Source of the DNA: Tenrec ecaudatus
Lineage: Eukaryota; Chordata; Mammalia; Afrosoricida; Tenrecidae
Length of the DNA: 64,000 nt
Direction of reading: 5' to 3'
Assembly: GCF_050624435.1 (NCBI RefSeq)
Contig: NC_134535.1
Span: 74,706,494 to 74,770,493, forward strand
Shown one piece after another: positions 57,041-64,000 of this stretch (position 1 is its first letter; the number at the start of each line of letters is the position of its first letter). Both the position numbers and the translations under genes were made by a program. The notes under the pieces are model-generated. The model did not search any database and had not been told where the DNA came from. It saw only the letters and a list, made by a program, of their open reading frames with translations.

Positions 57041-58740
57041 CTGTGCAGGCAGGTCTGCGATGCATGGAGGAGGGGAGTGGGGTGATGTGTAATGGGGAGC
57101 CTCAGGGGAGGGAAGTGGGTGGCAGTAGGGACCTTTGAAGTCACCAGGGATGCCATTCACGTCTTGTTTTGTTTCATTTTCTGGAAGCTTACTGGGCACT
57201 CTGCCAGTATTCGGAGGAAGGACAGAAGGCTGTACCTTTGGGACAGAGACCCACAGCACTCATTCCTGTCCTGTGCTTCTGGTGGCCACGGATATCTCTA
57301 GCCTCGTGGGCCCTCCTGATGACCTGAGGATTGGACCCTGCTGGGGAGAGTATGCAGAGAGGGAAGGAGGCCCAGTCCCGTCTCCTCTGCCTCCTGCCCA
57401 TGTCCTGGGCACCTGCAGTGGCTGGTGGTCTGCCAACACCGGTTCCATGGGGCAGAAACAGCCCAGGAGGTGGGAAGGCACCCTTCCTCTGTGGGCACGG
57501 GATGGGAGCGCAGAAGGGGACTGCTTGTTTGCCGACATCGGGCCTCAGATCCCAACTTGGCAGGGAGGCTTGTCCCCTGAGAGTGGAAGGTTCCCCCAGT
57601 TTGGAGGGAAGGACACTATGTGGATTCCTGAAGCTACTCACATGTATGTACACAGCACGAGCTGGGGTTGGGTGTTGGGGCTCCAGGGAGCACTGGCTGA
57701 CGAGCCCTCAGCAGAGCCATGATAGAGGTGCTGGTCCGCCCCAGGCCTGGGGAGGGGCAGCCCTGAGTCAGCCTTCTCCATGTTCAACCAGCCCCTGATG
57801 CTTCACAGGGTTTCACCAGAACTGGAAGAGCCACTGACTCTGGGAATATGTGTCCAACCTCCAAATGACATCCTCTGCGTTCTCACCCCCGAGCTCACCC
57901 CATGAATTCACCCCGGAGCAGAAAAGCTGGGAGATGTCTCCTAATCCAGCTCTGGGCGTGCTGGACCCGGAGCAGGTAGAAAGTAGGGGAGGTTTGCCTT
58001 CCCCCACTCTTTGTTCCCATCCCCATGGGCTTTAAGCCCGCTTTCAGGGCTGGATCCTTGACCTGAACCCCCACTTCCTGTCACCCCTGTTATAGAATAT
58101 CTCCACTTTTATAGACAGTGGAGTCGAGTGATGGCTCCGGGGTCTCTCTTTCAGGGAAACATGTGACCCCCACTTCTGGTCAGCTCCTCCAGACCGAGAA
58201 GATGTGGGGTGTTGTAACTTCTGGAGGTTGATTCCCGGAACCACCCTTGACCCTAGCACTGGCCCTTGCCCGCAGCCTAGGCAATCCTGGGTGTGGCCCC
58301 TCAGCGCCTCACACTCAGTCTCATTTCCTTTTTTTCCCAGCGCCCCTCCTACCTACAGGACGCCAGCAGCCCATCCACTCTGAGGGCACCTGTGCTTTTC
58401 ATGGGGATCCACCTGGGCCAGGAACCTAGAGCTCACTTCTCTGTGGGTTTGGAAGACACAGCATTCTGTTTGTTTTGGTTGCGCTTACATACATCTGCCT
58501 TACTTTTCCCTGAGGATAACATTTGCATTTATTTACATGCCTGCACTTATGACAAATTATTTTGGTCCCTGGCCTAGGGGGTAGGGTACTCTTTTGGCTC
58601 AATCTTTTTTTCCTCTTTCCGCCCCATCCCCATGAGCCCACCGACCAGATGAGGTGCCTCTCACAACCTTCCTCCATCACACTTAGTGTCATCTTCCTGG
58701 GGGAGAGACAGGCAGCCACCAGAGTTTTCAGAGGTGACAA
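57041..58740. other. Upstream region of SDR9C7, no recognised element
   Basis: This is GC-rich, repeat-poor sequence. Long overlapping ORFs on both strands at 57092-57798 (up to 195 codons) look like compositional artefacts, and none has a domain or family resemblance. Confidence 0.4.
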
Positions 58741-58801
58741 GGCTTCAGGTTGGACTTGAATTTCTTGCATCAAGGCTAATTGATGTGCTGATGCAGCCAC
58801 C

Positions 58802-58809
58802 TATAAAAA
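58802..58809 (+). promoter_or_regulatory. TATA box of SDR9C7
   Basis: TATAAAAA in the context CCACCTATAAAAATCAGGG lies 170 bp before the SDR9C7 start codon. Transcription would be expected to begin about 30 bp further on, giving a 5' UTR near 135 bp with no intron needed. Confidence 0.6.
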
Positions 58810-58971
58810 TCAGGGTCTCGCCCAGGGCCCTGCATCTGAGGCAAGCGGTAGAAGGGAGGAGAGCTCTTCTTCCCAGCAGGTTGCAGTAGACTATCAGCTG
58901 GGGACTGAGAGGAAGTCTCACCACTGTCTCCGGGCCCGGATCCATCTTGGCCCTCACCCCACTCCTGCCCC

Positions 58972-63324
<4,353 letters not shown>

Positions 63325-64000
63325 GTGAGTTCCTCAGGCAGGGGAGCGTCTCTGAGAGGAAGGATCCTGGGCTCGCCTCACAGATGATGAGTCAGAGGCG
63401 GAGGGGTTGCCCAGCTAGTGGCAGAGCTGGGGTTTGAGAATAGAGACCAAGTGGGCAACTGCTAGGAGTCGCAGAACCACAGCTGCTGGGGGCGGGGAGA
63501 GGGTGTTGGAGAGATGCTGGCACCTGTGCCCGGCAAACTTCATGTTGTAGACGGAGCAGCTGAGAATGCGCTGACATGAATGTGGAGGAGCAATGAAGAA
63601 CATAAATGTAGGACCTGACTGCCTGGGTTTGAATCCAGGCACTGATATTTACGAGCCAGGAGACTGTGCACATGCTCCCTGGACTCCCTGGGCCTCAGTT
63701 TCCTATTCTGTAAAATGGAGCTAGGAGCGCCTCCTCATGGGACTGCTGAGGATGAATATCTGTGAAGCGTCTAGCACCCACTAAACCCCCTGGTCCTCAG
63801 GTGGATTCTGATCCGTGACCTGTGCTCCACAAGGAAGGAGATCACTAGACCTTTCTTCCAAGGTGCCTCCAACACACACCAAGTGCTTATGAAATAAAGA
63901 GGAAAAAAACTTCTAGACATTGTAAAGGGAGGGTCCTCCTGGCAGGGTCCCATGGGTAGCCCTGCGCGTCTCAGGTGTTTGGGAGGGTCGAGGAGGGACA
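63325..64000 (+). other. SDR9C7 intron 3, first part
   Basis: The intron continues past the window edge. It contains a MIR at about 63600-63775 and a short reverse MIR/L2-like stretch at 63370-63440 (TTGCCCAGCTAGTGGCAGAG). Confidence 0.8.
63600..63775 (+). repeat. MIR SINE
   Basis: CTGCCTGGGTTTGAATCCAGG is the tRNA-derived B-box region, and GGGCCTCAGTTTCCTATTCTG then TAAAATGGAGC is the MIR core, in order. Confidence 0.85.

Noticed and set aside
57135-57798. Overlapping 154- to 195-codon ORFs upstream of SDR9C7
   Set aside because: High GC lowers stop frequency on both strands. The translations are Pro/Gly/Arg-rich and unlike any family I know.

Overview
This is a mammalian genomic window from an afrotherian, perhaps a tenrec. 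Its genes are spliced vertebrate short-chain dehydrogenase/reductase (SDR) genes. The intervening sequence is full of afrotherian-type tRNA-derived SINEs (AfroSINE-like), BovB/RTE-type LINEs and a LINE-3'-end-like family ending in CCCCAATAAAATGATT, plus ordinary mammalian L1, L2 and MIR. The species call is an inference from these repeats, which I recognised by eye.

The genes are the RDH16-SDR9C7 part of the SDR9C cluster, all on the + strand. (1) At 20-946 are the last two exons of an RDH16-like gene (copy A) whose start lies left of the window. (2) At 29069-39500 is a complete four-exon RDH16-like gene (copy B) encoding 317 residues with all SDR catalytic residues. (3) At 56041-57040 is a decayed RDH-type relic keeping parts of exons 3 and 4 and the intron between. 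(4) At 58972-63324 are exons 1-3 of SDR9C7, with exon 4 beyond the right edge. All share exon phases and the SDR fold for NAD(H)-dependent oxidation or reduction of retinoids, steroids or epidermal lipids on ER membranes.

Copies A and B belong to a large tandem duplication. Window positions 1-11827 (without an inserted provirus) match 38554-46020. Identity is highest near the coding exons and falls distally. Copy A carries a class I, HERV-H-type provirus (7077-11437) with a 4-bp target duplication; copy B has the uninterrupted site. Next to it a class II, ERVK-type provirus (11972-19997) sits inside an L1 ORF2 fragment with a 6-bp target duplication. It keeps remnants of gag, dUTPase, protease with G-patch, RT/RNase H, integrase and env, all broken by stops and frameshifts. 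Between env and the 3' LTR lies an RNA element closely resembling the constitutive transport element (CTE) of type D retroviruses. This is the most unusual object in the window.

The rest: 20.0-29.0 kb is repeat-rich intergenic sequence with a quieter stretch at 25.3-29.0 kb; 29.4-37.4 kb is copy B intron 1, full of LINE/SINE/LTR debris; 46.0-52.6 kb is nested RTE, L1 and LTR fragments; 52.67-54.35 kb is a processed GAPDH pseudogene split by a 0.5-kb repeat; 54.4-58.8 kb is SDR9C7 upstream sequence ending in a good TATA box. I saw no tRNA or rRNA genes and no CRISPR. Many repeat boundaries are approximate because no consensus library could be searched.
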